Below the pieces are notes generated by a model. It was given only the letters and a program-made list of their open reading frames with translations, did no database searches and was not told where the DNA came from. The position numbers and the translations under genes are program-made. A stretch of DNA of 64,000 bases from Gemmobacter denitrificans. Lineage in GTDB: Bacteria; Pseudomonadota; Alphaproteobacteria; Rhodobacterales; Rhodobacteraceae. This document shows, piece by piece, positions 49,848 to 58,036 of this stretch; the stretch's first letter is position 1; each line of letters opens with the position of its first letter. The DNA is taken from NCBI RefSeq assembly GCF_036964905.1, contig NZ_JBALHR010000005.1:158587-222586 (forward strand). Reading direction: 5' to 3'.

Positions 49848-50986
49848 GGTGTCCCCCCCATTTCGGCGCGTATCCATTCCTGAAACCGGAAGATGTCATA
49901 TTCCTCGGGCATCAGCCGCGCCGCCTTGAAGGCCGGCGACCGCATGCCGCGCTGGTTCATCTCTGACGCCTCGCCATCCTGCCGCATGACGATCTTGGCA
50001 AACCCTGCCACATCAGCGGGATCAAAATCCGGCTGGGCAAGCGTTTCGGGCGCGAAATACCATTCTGCGATCAGCCGGGTCTTTTCCGGGCCGAGGGGCA
50101 CGATCCGCACCGAACGGACATAATCGATATGTGCCACGACATAGGCGGATGGCCAGAGCGAAGCAAAGGCGTAACCCACCTTGCGATCCGCTTCCGTCAG
50201 TGTGGAAAAAATCGGCCCGCAGGGTTTTCCGTCCTTTGTCCAGGTCGTCGCCCCTTCCTTCAACAGCGGCACTTCGGGTCCGTCCGGGCTCCAGCCGGCC
50301 AGTACCGGGGGCGACATGACGCCCTTTCCATACAGCGGCACCAGATCGCACAGTTCAGGGTGAATACCGGGGCAATGCAGACATTCCGAATAGTTTTCCC
50401 AGAAGGTCTTCCAATTGCAGTCGATGTCGTGTTCCCAATGATGGCCAGTGATCAGGCTGTCCATCGGCCATGAATCCATGGTGTTCAGCCCGACATCGGA
50501 CCAGATTTCGCCCGGTTCCGCCGACAGGTTCAGGAACAGGAAGCCATTCCAGATCCGCGTGGCCACGGGCCGCAAGCCATGGGCCGATCTGTCGAAGTCC
50601 TCGGTCGGTACGGCATGGGCGGTGGAAACCAGCCGCCCGTCAGATGCGGCAAAGGCAAAGGCGTGATAGGGGCAGCGGATCAGCTTGCCCACCTCTTCTT
50701 CGGGCTGGCGGCACAGTTCCGATCCACGATGCGGGCAGGAATTGTGCCAGGCCGCCAGCGCACCCGCAGTGTCGCGCACCACGATCACCTGCGCCTCGCC
50801 CAATGTGACGCGGCGCATCTTTCCGGCCGCAAAATCTGCGGCACGCCCCACCATCACCCATTGGCGCGCAAAGATCGTTGCCATTTCACGATCATACCAG
50901 GCCTTGTCCATATAGGCGGCGCGCGGCAGGCCTTCGGGGCAATGCGGCAATCGCGGCGACAGCGGATGGTAATCCTGATGTCCCAT
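49844..50986 (-). CDS. Rieske non-heme iron oxygenase, alpha subunit (B)
   Basis: Second oxygenase of the pair, 380 residues. Rieske ligands C84, H86 (CPHRGSELC) and C105, H108 (CPYHAF). Mononuclear iron site NYSECLHCPGIHPEL with H204 and H209. The NWKTFWENYxExxHCxxIHPEL pattern is typical of quaternary-amine N-demethylating oxygenases such as glycine betaine monooxygenases. It differs clearly in sequence from the first one, so two successive steps or two substrates are likely. The start ATG follows GGGGAGGTTCTGAC, one base past the stop of the GcvT-like gene. Confidence 0.9.
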   Translation of the reverse strand: MGHQDYHPLSPRLPHCPEGLPRAAYMDKAWYDREMATIFARQWVMVGRAADFAAGKMRRVTLGEAQVIVVRDTAGALAAWHNSCPHRGSELCRQPEEEVGKLIRCPYHAFAFAASDGRLVSTAHAVPTEDFDRSAHGLRPVATRIWNGFLFLNLSAEPGEIWSDVGLNTMDSWPMDSLITGHHWEHDIDCNWKTFWENYSECLHCPGIHPELCDLVPLYGKGVMSPPVLAGWSPDGPEVPLLKEGATTWTKDGKPCGPIFSTLTEADRKVGYAFASLWPSAYVVAHIDYVRSVRIVPLGPEKTRLIAEWYFAPETLAQPDFDPADVAGFAKIVMRQDGEASEMNQRGMRSPAFKAARLMPEEYDIFRFQEWIRAEMGGTP

Positions 50987-50987
50987 G

Positions 50988-52181
50988 TCAGAACCTCCCC
51001 GGTGGTGTGGCACGGCGGCGGGGGTGGTTGAAGAAGGGGCGTTCCACCACCCGGGCCTGCATCATCAGTTTTTCATAGTGCAGTTCACGCAAGGCATAGA
51101 TTTCTGCCCAGATATTCCCGCCCGTGACATGGCGGGTCAGGATCTGGGCCATGGCGATGTTCTTCTTCAGTGCGGGCGACCAGATCGCGGCGGTGATGAC
51201 GCCGACCTCGGTTTTCCGGTCATGATACAGGATCGCCCCTTCGGCCGAGATATTGCCGTCGATCTCCAGCCCTACAAAGCTCCATTTCGGGCCCTGATCC
51301 CGCTGGCCCATCAATGCCGTCTTGCCGGTGAAATGCCCCTTGTCCCAGTCGATCATCCAGCCCAGCCCCATTTCCAGCGGGCTGCGCAGGCGGTCTTCAC
51401 GAAGGCAGGCATCGGCGGGCACAAAATCCAGCCCGGTGATGATCAACCCCGCCTCGATCCGCGCCATGTTCAGCGCTTCCGATCCGATAGGGCGGATGCC
51501 ATGCAGCTGCCCCGCATCGAACAGAATATCCCACAGACGAAGCGCCTGATCGGGGATTGTCCAGAGTTCATAGCCCAGATCGCCGGTAAATCCGGTGCGC
51601 GACACCATCAGACGGCCTTCGCCAAAGCCGTATTCGGCCATGCGGAAAGGTTTCAACGCACTGACATCGAACCCGGCCAGACGCAGCACCTCGACCGAAG
51701 TCGGCCCTTGCAACGACAGGGCGGCGATCTGTTCGGTTTCTTCGGTCACGGTCACGTCAAATCCGAAGGCGCTGTCTTCCAGCCAGTTCAGATGCCGTTC
51801 CTGACAGCACAGGCGATAGCGGTCCGGGGCCAGCCGGAACAGGGTGCCATCATCCAGAAGATGGCCCGCGTCATTCACCCATGCGGTATATTGCACAGAC
51901 CCGACCGACAGTTTCGCCACATTGCGCAGCGTCAGCCGCTGCAGGTATGCGGTCGCGTCCGGCCCCTCGATCCGGTATTTGATCATCGGGCAAAGATCAT
52001 AGACCGTCGCCGTATTCCGGATGGCCGAATGTTCCATCGACAGGTCGTCATAGGTCAGGACTGTCGTGTACCCCCCCCAGTTGCCCCAGGACCAAAGCTT
52101 GTTCGCCGCCTCGGTCCGCGGGTGGAAGGGGGTCTTCATCAGCGGCTGTTCGAAATGCCGCAAGGTGCTGTGCAGGGTCAT
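50988..52181 (-). CDS. GcvT/T-protein-family (aminomethyltransferase-like) protein
   Basis: 397-residue member of the glycine-cleavage T-protein/DmdA/dimethylglycine-dehydrogenase C-domain family, which uses tetrahydrofolate to accept or transfer one-carbon units. Typical blocks: LQRLTLRNVAKLSVGSVQYTAWVNDAGHLLDDGTLFRL, RLMVSRTGFTGDLGYELW, LNMARIEAGLIITGLDF (folate-binding part), SPLEMGLGWMIDWDKGHFTGK and the C-terminal VGVITAAIWSPALKKNIAMAQI. In this operon it could capture formaldehyde or a methyl group released by the Rieske enzymes. The start ATG follows GGAGGCCGCAGA. It is not the glycine-cleavage T protein, as no gcvH or gcvP is near. Confidence 0.87.
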   Translation of the reverse strand: MTLHSTLRHFEQPLMKTPFHPRTEAANKLWSWGNWGGYTTVLTYDDLSMEHSAIRNTATVYDLCPMIKYRIEGPDATAYLQRLTLRNVAKLSVGSVQYTAWVNDAGHLLDDGTLFRLAPDRYRLCCQERHLNWLEDSAFGFDVTVTEETEQIAALSLQGPTSVEVLRLAGFDVSALKPFRMAEYGFGEGRLMVSRTGFTGDLGYELWTIPDQALRLWDILFDAGQLHGIRPIGSEALNMARIEAGLIITGLDFVPADACLREDRLRSPLEMGLGWMIDWDKGHFTGKTALMGQRDQGPKWSFVGLEIDGNISAEGAILYHDRKTEVGVITAAIWSPALKKNIAMAQILTRHVTGGNIWAEIYALRELHYEKLMMQARVVERPFFNHPRRRATPPGRF

Positions 52182-53683
52182 TCTGCGGCCTCCATCGCAA
52201 GGGCGGCGTTCCATCCCGGGGTGCCGGAAATACCCCCGCCAGGATGGCACCCGGCAGAGGCCAGCCAGAGACCGGGCAGCGGCCCCCGGTATTGCGCGAT
52301 CCCCGGCAAGGGCCGCAGGAACAGCATCTGTTCGACCGAAAGTTCCCCTGCATGCCATTGCCCGCCCGGCAGGCCATACCGGTCTTCGATATCATAGGGC
52401 ATCAGCAGGTCGGCGCGTTCCACCAGCCCGGCCAGGCCCGGGGCATGACGGTCCAGTTGCGCCAGGCAGGCAGCCAGCATTTCAGCGCGGGCGGCATCAC
52501 GATCTGCCGGGGCATGGGGGGCGAATTGGGCGATGACCGACAGGTGGTGCCTGCCATCGGCACGCGGTTCATGCGCGGTGGGAATGACGATTTCCAGCCC
52601 CGGATGGGAGGGAACCTTGCCATACTTCACCGGGTTGAAGGAGCGTTCGACATCATGTTCCGAACCGGCGATCACCAGTCGATCCTGCAGGTTGGCCCCC
52701 ATGAAATCGGGGATGCCGCGCAGGGTCAGGTGAAGCCTCGCAGCCCCTCCCCGCGCCTTTTGATGCCGCATCCGGGTGACCAGACCCGCATCCAGATGGC
52801 GGGCACCGATCAGCGAAAGCAGGGTGGTCCTGGGCGCAAGGGATGACACGACCCGCGCAGCGCGGAGTTCCTCGCCCCCTTGCAAGACGACGCCCACCAC
52901 CTTTTCGCCTTCCACAAGGATGCGCGCCACCCGCGCCTTGCAGCGCAGCGTCACACCAGCCGCCGTCACGGCCCTGACCATGGCCTCGGTGATGGCACCC
53001 ATGCCGCCCTTGGGCAGGCCGTGTGCAGCTTGCACTCCCGCCGTTTCCCCCGACAGGCGCACAAGCCAAGGCAGCAGCGAATTGGGCGATCGCGGCCCCA
53101 GCCAGCCCCCCAGGGTCGCCTCAAAGGCCAGCGCACCTTTCAGGCGTGGATCGGTCAGTTCATCATCCAGAACATCATGGACATTGGTCAAAAGGATGCG
53201 GCCAAGTTCGCGAAACTCGGCGCCCCCCATCATCCGGGCCTTCAGCCCGATCATGGCCAGCTTGACCATCGGGTTGCCGACATTGCGGGCCAGACGTGGC
53301 GGAGCCATGTGGTTCAGCGGGGCCAGAACAGCGGCAAAGCGCAACAGCCGGGCGCGAAGGGCGGTCCATGCGGCCCGATCCGTCTCGGGCAGGTCACCGG
53401 TCACCCGATCCCCCTGCAGCCGCAGGTGTCGGCCGTCCGGCGACACAACCGTGGTCGCCAGATCGCGGCTGGCCCATGTCAGGCCATGGCGGGCCAGGTC
53501 CATCGCCTTTTCCACACGGGGATCAAGGTTATAGGACAGATGGGCCAGCCCTGCCCCGCCCCCCGGGGCATCGCCTGCCTCCAGAAGCAACACCGAAACG
53601 CCGCGCGACGCCAGCCGATGTGCCGCCGCCAGCCCGTTGGGCCCGGCCCCGATGACGATTGTGTCAAATGATGGCATAGGCAT
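52178..53683 (-). CDS. Phytoene-desaturase-like FAD oxidoreductase (A)
   Basis: Two-dinucleotide-fold flavoprotein of 501 residues in the CrtI/NAD(P)-FAD oxidoreductase family. The FAD loop is TIVIGAGPNGLAAAHRLASRG, followed by LLLEAGDAPGGGAG. The C-terminal block is RPLPGIAQYRGPLPGLWLASAGCHPGGGISGTPGWNAAL, diagnostic for the family. Carotenoid desaturation is unlikely here, since no carotenoid genes are present; some family members oxidise other substrates. The start ATG overlaps the second copy by 20 bases; an ATG two codons later is possible. Paralogue of the next gene. Confidence 0.87.
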   Translation of the reverse strand: MPMPSFDTIVIGAGPNGLAAAHRLASRGVSVLLLEAGDAPGGGAGLAHLSYNLDPRVEKAMDLARHGLTWASRDLATTVVSPDGRHLRLQGDRVTGDLPETDRAAWTALRARLLRFAAVLAPLNHMAPPRLARNVGNPMVKLAMIGLKARMMGGAEFRELGRILLTNVHDVLDDELTDPRLKGALAFEATLGGWLGPRSPNSLLPWLVRLSGETAGVQAAHGLPKGGMGAITEAMVRAVTAAGVTLRCKARVARILVEGEKVVGVVLQGGEELRAARVVSSLAPRTTLLSLIGARHLDAGLVTRMRHQKARGGAARLHLTLRGIPDFMGANLQDRLVIAGSEHDVERSFNPVKYGKVPSHPGLEIVIPTAHEPRADGRHHLSVIAQFAPHAPADRDAARAEMLAACLAQLDRHAPGLAGLVERADLLMPYDIEDRYGLPGGQWHAGELSVEQMLFLRPLPGIAQYRGPLPGLWLASAGCHPGGGISGTPGWNAALAMEAAE

Positions 53684-55280
53684 CGCTCATGTCTTTGGCG
53701 GGATGTTTCATGTCGCGCAGGATCTCTGCCGCCGCGTTGCGGCCCGGTGCCCCCATGACCCCGCCCCCCGGATGGGTGGACGAGCCACAGATCCACAGAT
53801 CGCGGATCGGGCTGCGGTAATTGGCGTATCCCGGCACGGGGCGGTTGAAGAACATCTGATCGAAGGTCAGTTCACCCTGAAAGATATTGCCCTCGGACAA
53901 GCCGACCTCGGCTTCCAGTTCGCGCGGGGTGCGCACCTCCACATGCAGGACTTTCGATTTGAACCCCGGCGCATAGGCTTCGATCTGGTCCAGACAGGCG
54001 TCGCGGAACCCATCGCGATCGGCATCGGTCCAGTCGCGCCCTTCGATCTTTGGCGGGGCATATTGCACGAAGCAGGACATGAAATGCTTGCCCGGCGGCG
54101 TCATCGTCGGGTCGATCAGCGTGGGGATCATCACATCCTGAAACGGATTGCGGCTGTAATGACCGGCCTTCCAGTCGTCATAGGCGGCCTCCATCTTCTC
54201 GATGGTATCGGTGAAGTGCAGGTCACCCTTGATGTTTGGCGCCCCCTTGGGCAGCGCGGTGAATTCCGGCAGCCCATCCAGAGCGATGTTCAGCTTGCCT
54301 GATGACCCGCGGGTCTTGAAGGTCTGCACCCGCTTCAGGAACTCGCCCGGAAGCTCTTTCTGATCGACGTGTTTCAGGAAGGTCCGCCGGACATCCATGT
54401 TCGACACGACCCGGGCAGCGCGATATTCGCGGCCGTTCTCCAGCACGACGCCCACCGCGCGGCCATTCCTGACCAGCACCTGTTCAACCCCCGATCCGGT
54501 AATGATCTCGCCCCCGGCTGCCTGCAAGGAAGCGGTCAGCGCCTTGGTGATGCCACCCATGCCCCCGCGCGAATAGCCCCATGACCCGACATTGCCATCC
54601 ACATCACCCATGGCGTGATGGAGCAAAACATATGCGGTGCCGGGCGACATCGGCCCCAGCGCGGTGCCGATGATGGAACCGACTGCCTGATAGGCCTTCA
54701 TCGCGGGATTTTCGAAGTACTCGTCCAGAAAATCCGCGATCGACATGGTCCAGAAGCGCAGCATGTCATAGATCTGCGCCTCGGACTGGCCGGTGATCTG
54801 CTTGCCCAGCCAGGCCAGTTCCATCAGGTCGCGCGGCCGGAACGACGCCAGATCCGGCGGCGTGCGCATCAGCATGGGGCGGATCAGACGGCAGTTGCGC
54901 AGGATGTCACGGGTGTAGCGGTCATAGGCTTCGGCATCGCGGCGCGAATGGCGGGCAAATTCGCGCCGGTTGGCCTCATGGTCGCGGAACATGCCCAGAT
55001 AGCCGCCAGTTTCAGTGAACAGCGCGCCCCCTTCATAGGGCAGGATCTGCAAGCCATGTTTTGGCAGTTCCAGATCGCGCATGATCTCGGGGCGGAACAG
55101 GCTACTGACATATGAGCAGTTGGAATAGGTGAACCCCGGGAAAAGTTCGCGGGAAACGGCAGCGCCGCCTATCCAGTCGTTCTTTTCGACAACCAGAACC
55201 TTCAACCCAGCCCGGGCCAGATAACAGGCTGTCACCAGCCCGTTATGCCCCGCGCCGATGATCAGCGCGTCATGGGTCAT
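53664..55280 (-). CDS. Phytoene-desaturase-like FAD oxidoreductase (B)
   Basis: Second CrtI-like flavoprotein, 538 residues. FAD loop ALIIGAGHNGLVTACYLARAG; VVEKNDWIGGAAVSRELFPGFTYSNCSYV; C-terminal GYANYRSPIRDLWICGSSTHPGGGVMGAPGRNAAAEIL. It is related to the previous gene but longer and more typical of the pyridine-nucleotide-disulphide oxidoreductase-domain proteins of the PYROXD2 type. It overlaps the aminotransferase stop by four bases. Two such proteins in tandem may form a complex or act in successive oxidations. Confidence 0.87.
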   Translation of the reverse strand: MTHDALIIGAGHNGLVTACYLARAGLKVLVVEKNDWIGGAAVSRELFPGFTYSNCSYVSSLFRPEIMRDLELPKHGLQILPYEGGALFTETGGYLGMFRDHEANRREFARHSRRDAEAYDRYTRDILRNCRLIRPMLMRTPPDLASFRPRDLMELAWLGKQITGQSEAQIYDMLRFWTMSIADFLDEYFENPAMKAYQAVGSIIGTALGPMSPGTAYVLLHHAMGDVDGNVGSWGYSRGGMGGITKALTASLQAAGGEIITGSGVEQVLVRNGRAVGVVLENGREYRAARVVSNMDVRRTFLKHVDQKELPGEFLKRVQTFKTRGSSGKLNIALDGLPEFTALPKGAPNIKGDLHFTDTIEKMEAAYDDWKAGHYSRNPFQDVMIPTLIDPTMTPPGKHFMSCFVQYAPPKIEGRDWTDADRDGFRDACLDQIEAYAPGFKSKVLHVEVRTPRELEAEVGLSEGNIFQGELTFDQMFFNRPVPGYANYRSPIRDLWICGSSTHPGGGVMGAPGRNAAAEILRDMKHPAKDMSDAYAII

Positions 55281-56620
55281 TCGGTCATGACCCCATGTTC
55301 CAGCACCAGATCGACGGCACGCTCCACCGCATTGAGCGTATCTGTCAGGCAGGACGGATCCTTGCCATGCGCTTCGCAAATGAACCAGGGTTCGCGGCTG
55401 TCGGGTTCCACGATGATGTTCAGATCATGCAGGTAATGCGCCATCGTGTCGTAGAAACTGTAATCCGACGTTTTCCACGCGCGGTAATTGTTCGGCGGGG
55501 TTTCGGCAAAGAACAGGCCAAACATCGACGGATGGCCGGTATAGGAATGCACGATGTTGCGGGCATCCAAGATCTTCGAAATCCCCGCCTTCAGGCTTTC
55601 GCCGTAATTCGCGATCGTCTCCAGCGCATCGGTTTCATCCAGAATGCGCAGGGTTTCTTCGGCAGCGGCGAGCGAGACGGAATGCGCCGTATAGGTGCCG
55701 CCATGCGAAGCGCCGCCATAGCGGAAGTGGCGCATCACCTCTTCGCGCCCGGCCACAACCGATATCGGATAGCCATTGGCCACCGCCTTGGCGAATGTGG
55801 TGATGTCGGGCGTCACCCCCATGAGGCCCTGGATGCCGGATTTGCCAACCCGGAAGCCGGATTTCACCTCGTCGATGATCAACATCACGCCATATTTGGT
55901 GCAAAGCTCGCGCGCCAGACGCACATATTCGACCTCGGCCATGATCGAACAGCAATTGCCCTGAATCGGTTCGATCAGCATGGCGGCCAGCTTGTCGCCA
56001 TGTTTCTTGAACATGTCTTCCAGACGTTCGTAATTGTTCATCGGCGTGATATGCGCCAACTGCTTCACCGTCGGCGGGATGCCCTTGCCATAGGGCACCA
56101 GCTCAGGGTCCTGGTTCGAGCCCAGATCCCATTCATCCATGTTCGACATCCACATGGCCGCATCGAACAGCCCGTGATAGCCGCCTTCGACCAGCAGGTA
56201 CTGCTCACGCCCGGTATAGGCGCGTGCCAGCCGCAGCGCCGCCATCACAGCTTCGGTGCCGGAATTGGAAAACCGAACCAGTTCGGCTGCCGGAACCATT
56301 CTTGAAATGCGGTCGGCCACGATCAGTTCGCGTTCAGTGGACAGCGCGAAAACCCCGCCCACCTCCATGCCTTTGCTGGCTGCGGCATCCACCCGGTCAT
56401 CGGCATACCCAAGGATCGCCGGACCGTAGCCCAACCGGTAATCGACATAGTTGTTCCCGTCGATATCCCATGTCCGGCCGCCCTTGCCATGGTGGACATA
56501 GATGGTCCGATCATCGCCCCAATAGCGGAAGGTGGATGACACGCCCAAAGGCAGGCGCTTCAAAGCGCGCTGAAACTGGGCGTTGGATTTGTCGAGATTG
56601 CGCTTGGGCAAGGCAGTCAT
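55277..56620 (-). CDS. Class III aminotransferase (glutamate-1-semialdehyde-aminomutase-like)
   Basis: PLP-dependent aminotransferase, 447 residues. Key residues are FSNSGTEAVMAALRLARAYTG, the conserved D250-E251 pair in LIIDEVKSGFR and the PLP Lys278 in TTFAKAVANGYPIS, with SHGGTYTAH after it. The family includes omega-aminotransferases and GSA aminomutase; heme synthesis is unlikely to be its role here given the catabolic operon. It would convert an amine or aldehyde intermediate. First gene of the catabolic operon; the operator-like site at 56664-56681 lies 44 bases before its ATG, across a divergent gap from a TetR gene. Confidence 0.9.
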   Translation of the reverse strand: MTALPKRNLDKSNAQFQRALKRLPLGVSSTFRYWGDDRTIYVHHGKGGRTWDIDGNNYVDYRLGYGPAILGYADDRVDAAASKGMEVGGVFALSTERELIVADRISRMVPAAELVRFSNSGTEAVMAALRLARAYTGREQYLLVEGGYHGLFDAAMWMSNMDEWDLGSNQDPELVPYGKGIPPTVKQLAHITPMNNYERLEDMFKKHGDKLAAMLIEPIQGNCCSIMAEVEYVRLARELCTKYGVMLIIDEVKSGFRVGKSGIQGLMGVTPDITTFAKAVANGYPISVVAGREEVMRHFRYGGASHGGTYTAHSVSLAAAEETLRILDETDALETIANYGESLKAGISKILDARNIVHSYTGHPSMFGLFFAETPPNNYRAWKTSDYSFYDTMAHYLHDLNIIVEPDSREPWFICEAHGKDPSCLTDTLNAVERAVDLVLEHGVMTE

Positions 56621-56662
56621 GGGATCAACTCTACTGTTGTGATGCCCAAGGCTGGCACGCCA

Positions 56663-56682
56663 CTGACTGAGTTGTCAATCAG
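56663..56682. promoter_or_regulatory. Operator-like palindrome between TetR regulator and aminotransferase (BetI-type)
   Basis: CTGACTGA-GTTG-TCAATCAG: 8-base arms that match in 7 of 8 positions. Read on the minus strand, its core TGATTG-ACAACT-CAGTCA has exactly the arms of the site before the transporter half. Minus-strand TTGACA (56678-56673) lies within it and could be the -35 of the catabolic operon; plus-strand TTGTCA could serve the regulator. The arms resemble BetI-type operators as I remember them. Confidence 0.7.
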
Positions 56683-56747
56683 ATTTCTTTCATTGTAGGC
56701 TGCGGTGGAAGCGGTATGAAGTTCTGGCCCCAGCCATGGAGAACCCG

Positions 56748-57377
56748 GTGAACAGCCCCGAGCCTGTCGCATCCCCCACCCCGCGCACGCTCAGCCGCGA
56801 TACGCGGCGAACCCAGGTGATCGAAGCCACGATTCAGGCTCTGGCCGAGCGCGGCTTTTCGCGCTTTACCCTGACGGATGTGGCCAAGCGTGCGGGCATC
56901 AGCCACGGGCTTGTGCTGTTTCACTTCCAGTCCAAGGAAAATCTGCTGGCCGAAACGCTGGATTTCCTGGCCGAGGAATACCGGTCCAACTGGCAAGAGG
57001 CGCTGGAAAGCGCAGGCGATGCCCCCGAAGCCCGGCTTCTGGCCATGGTTCGCGCCGATTTCACCGACAAGCTCTGCACCCCGGAACGGCTGGCGGCGTG
57101 GTGCGCCTATTGGGGGGAAATCCAGAGCCGCCCGCTCTATCAATCCCGCTGCGCCGCCAATGATGCGTTGTTTCATGACACGCTGGTCGCGCTTTGCACC
57201 CAGATGAACGCGGCCTATGGCTATACGCATAGCCCGGAACAGGCCGCCCGGTTGATCCGCGTTCTGGCCGACGGAATCTGGCTGGATCTGATGTCGGTCG
57301 AAGGTGCACATTCGGTGCCAGATGCGCTGGAAATCATGATGCTCGGGGTGCGCGGTCTGTTTCCTCGCCATTTCTGA
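56748..57377 (+). CDS. TetR-family regulator, BetI-like
   Basis: TetR/BetI-like repressor of 209 residues. The N-terminal helix-turn-helix is RRTQVIEATIQALAERGFSRFTLTDVAKRAGISHGLVLFHFQSKENLLAETLDFL; the helix ending LVLFHFQSK is close to BetI. The C-terminal ligand domain has WCAYWGEIQSRPLYQ. I choose a GTG start with GGAG six bases upstream (first residues NSPEPVASP); an ATG four codons earlier (MENPV) is the alternative. It is divergent from the aminotransferase across the operator-like palindrome, so it most likely controls the catabolic regulon. Ligand unknown; BetI proper senses choline. Confidence 0.9.
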   Translation: MNSPEPVASPTPRTLSRDTRRTQVIEATIQALAERGFSRFTLTDVAKRAGISHGLVLFHFQSKENLLAETLDFLAEEYRSNWQEALESAGDAPEARLLAMVRADFTDKLCTPERLAAWCAYWGEIQSRPLYQSRCAANDALFHDTLVALCTQMNAAYGYTHSPEQAARLIRVLADGIWLDLMSVEGAHSVPDALEIMMLGVRGLFPRHF

Positions 57378-57564
57378 TTCAGCTTAGGCCCTCTGCAAAG
57401 ACCCTTGCGCCCGCCCGGATCCGCCCTTGTCGCTGACTCGGGCCGGATGGTTTGCTTGTTTAATCTGCGCCGGGGCCGCATAACGATCTGCGTCAAGGAC
57501 GACACAGGACAAAAGCCGCCCTGCGCGCAGCTTTGCAGCGGGCTTGACCGGGTATCGGAAATAA

Positions 57565-57580
57565 GTTAGTCATGCCTAAC
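57565..57580. promoter_or_regulatory. Palindrome over the start codon of the MarR gene
   Basis: GTTAG-TCATGC-CTAAC, with the MarR ATG (57572-57574) inside the spacer. Its arms are of the size usual for MarR operators, and the position would block translation initiation or transcription. Probable autoregulatory site for the MarR-MATE pair. The remaining gap from the TetR stop (57378-57564) shows no other clear site. Confidence 0.4.
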
Positions 57581-58021
57581 AAACAAACGGATGTTTCCAC
57601 GCTGCAAGACAGCCTCAGACGCCTGCAATGGCATATGTGGCATCTCTGGCGCCTTGAGGCCCAGAAAAGCGGCAGCATGGAACTGACCTCGGTCGAACAT
57701 GATTACCTCGATGTCGTGGCGCGGCACCCCGAGGGATTGCGGCTGACCGATCTGGCAGAACGCATGAAGGTCAGCAAGGCCTCTGCCAGTGCGATGGCGG
57801 CGAAGCTTGAAGCGCGCGGATACCTGGAACGGGGTCCGGCACTGGAAGATCGCCGCGCCAGTCTTTTGCGTGCAACGCCAAAGACCATCGCACTGGAGAC
57901 CGAGGAAAACGCCGTGCACGCAAGGGCTGCCGCCAGCCTCGCCGCCGCGCTGAGCGACGAGGAACGCAGGCAGTTTGAACTCTTACTGGGCAAAGCCTGT
58001 CGGGGGCTCGACTCCGCCTGA
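57572..58021 (+). CDS. MarR-family regulator of the adjacent MATE pump
   Basis: 149-residue winged-helix regulator. MarR core: MELTSVEHDYLDVVARHPEGLRLTDLAERMKVSKASASAMAAKLEARGYLERGPALEDRRASLLRATPKTIALE, with the recognition helix at SKASASAMAAKLE. It is separated by 15 bases from a MATE efflux gene, the usual MarR-pump pairing, so it likely represses the pump until a drug or metabolite binds. A palindrome overlaps its own start codon. Confidence 0.88.
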   Translation: MPNKQTDVSTLQDSLRRLQWHMWHLWRLEAQKSGSMELTSVEHDYLDVVARHPEGLRLTDLAERMKVSKASASAMAAKLEARGYLERGPALEDRRASLLRATPKTIALETEENAVHARAAASLAAALSDEERRQFELLLGKACRGLDSA

Positions 58022-58036
58022 CGGGTGGAGATCGAC

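Noticed and set aside
50988..52181. Calling the GcvT homologue DmdA or the glycine-cleavage T protein
   Set aside because: No gcvH/gcvP nearby and nothing in the sequence that singles out DMSP demethylase; family level only.
55277..56620. Heme-pathway hemL
   Set aside because: Similar fold and PLP motif, but it heads a catabolic operon under a TetR/BetI-like regulator rather than standing with tetrapyrrole genes.
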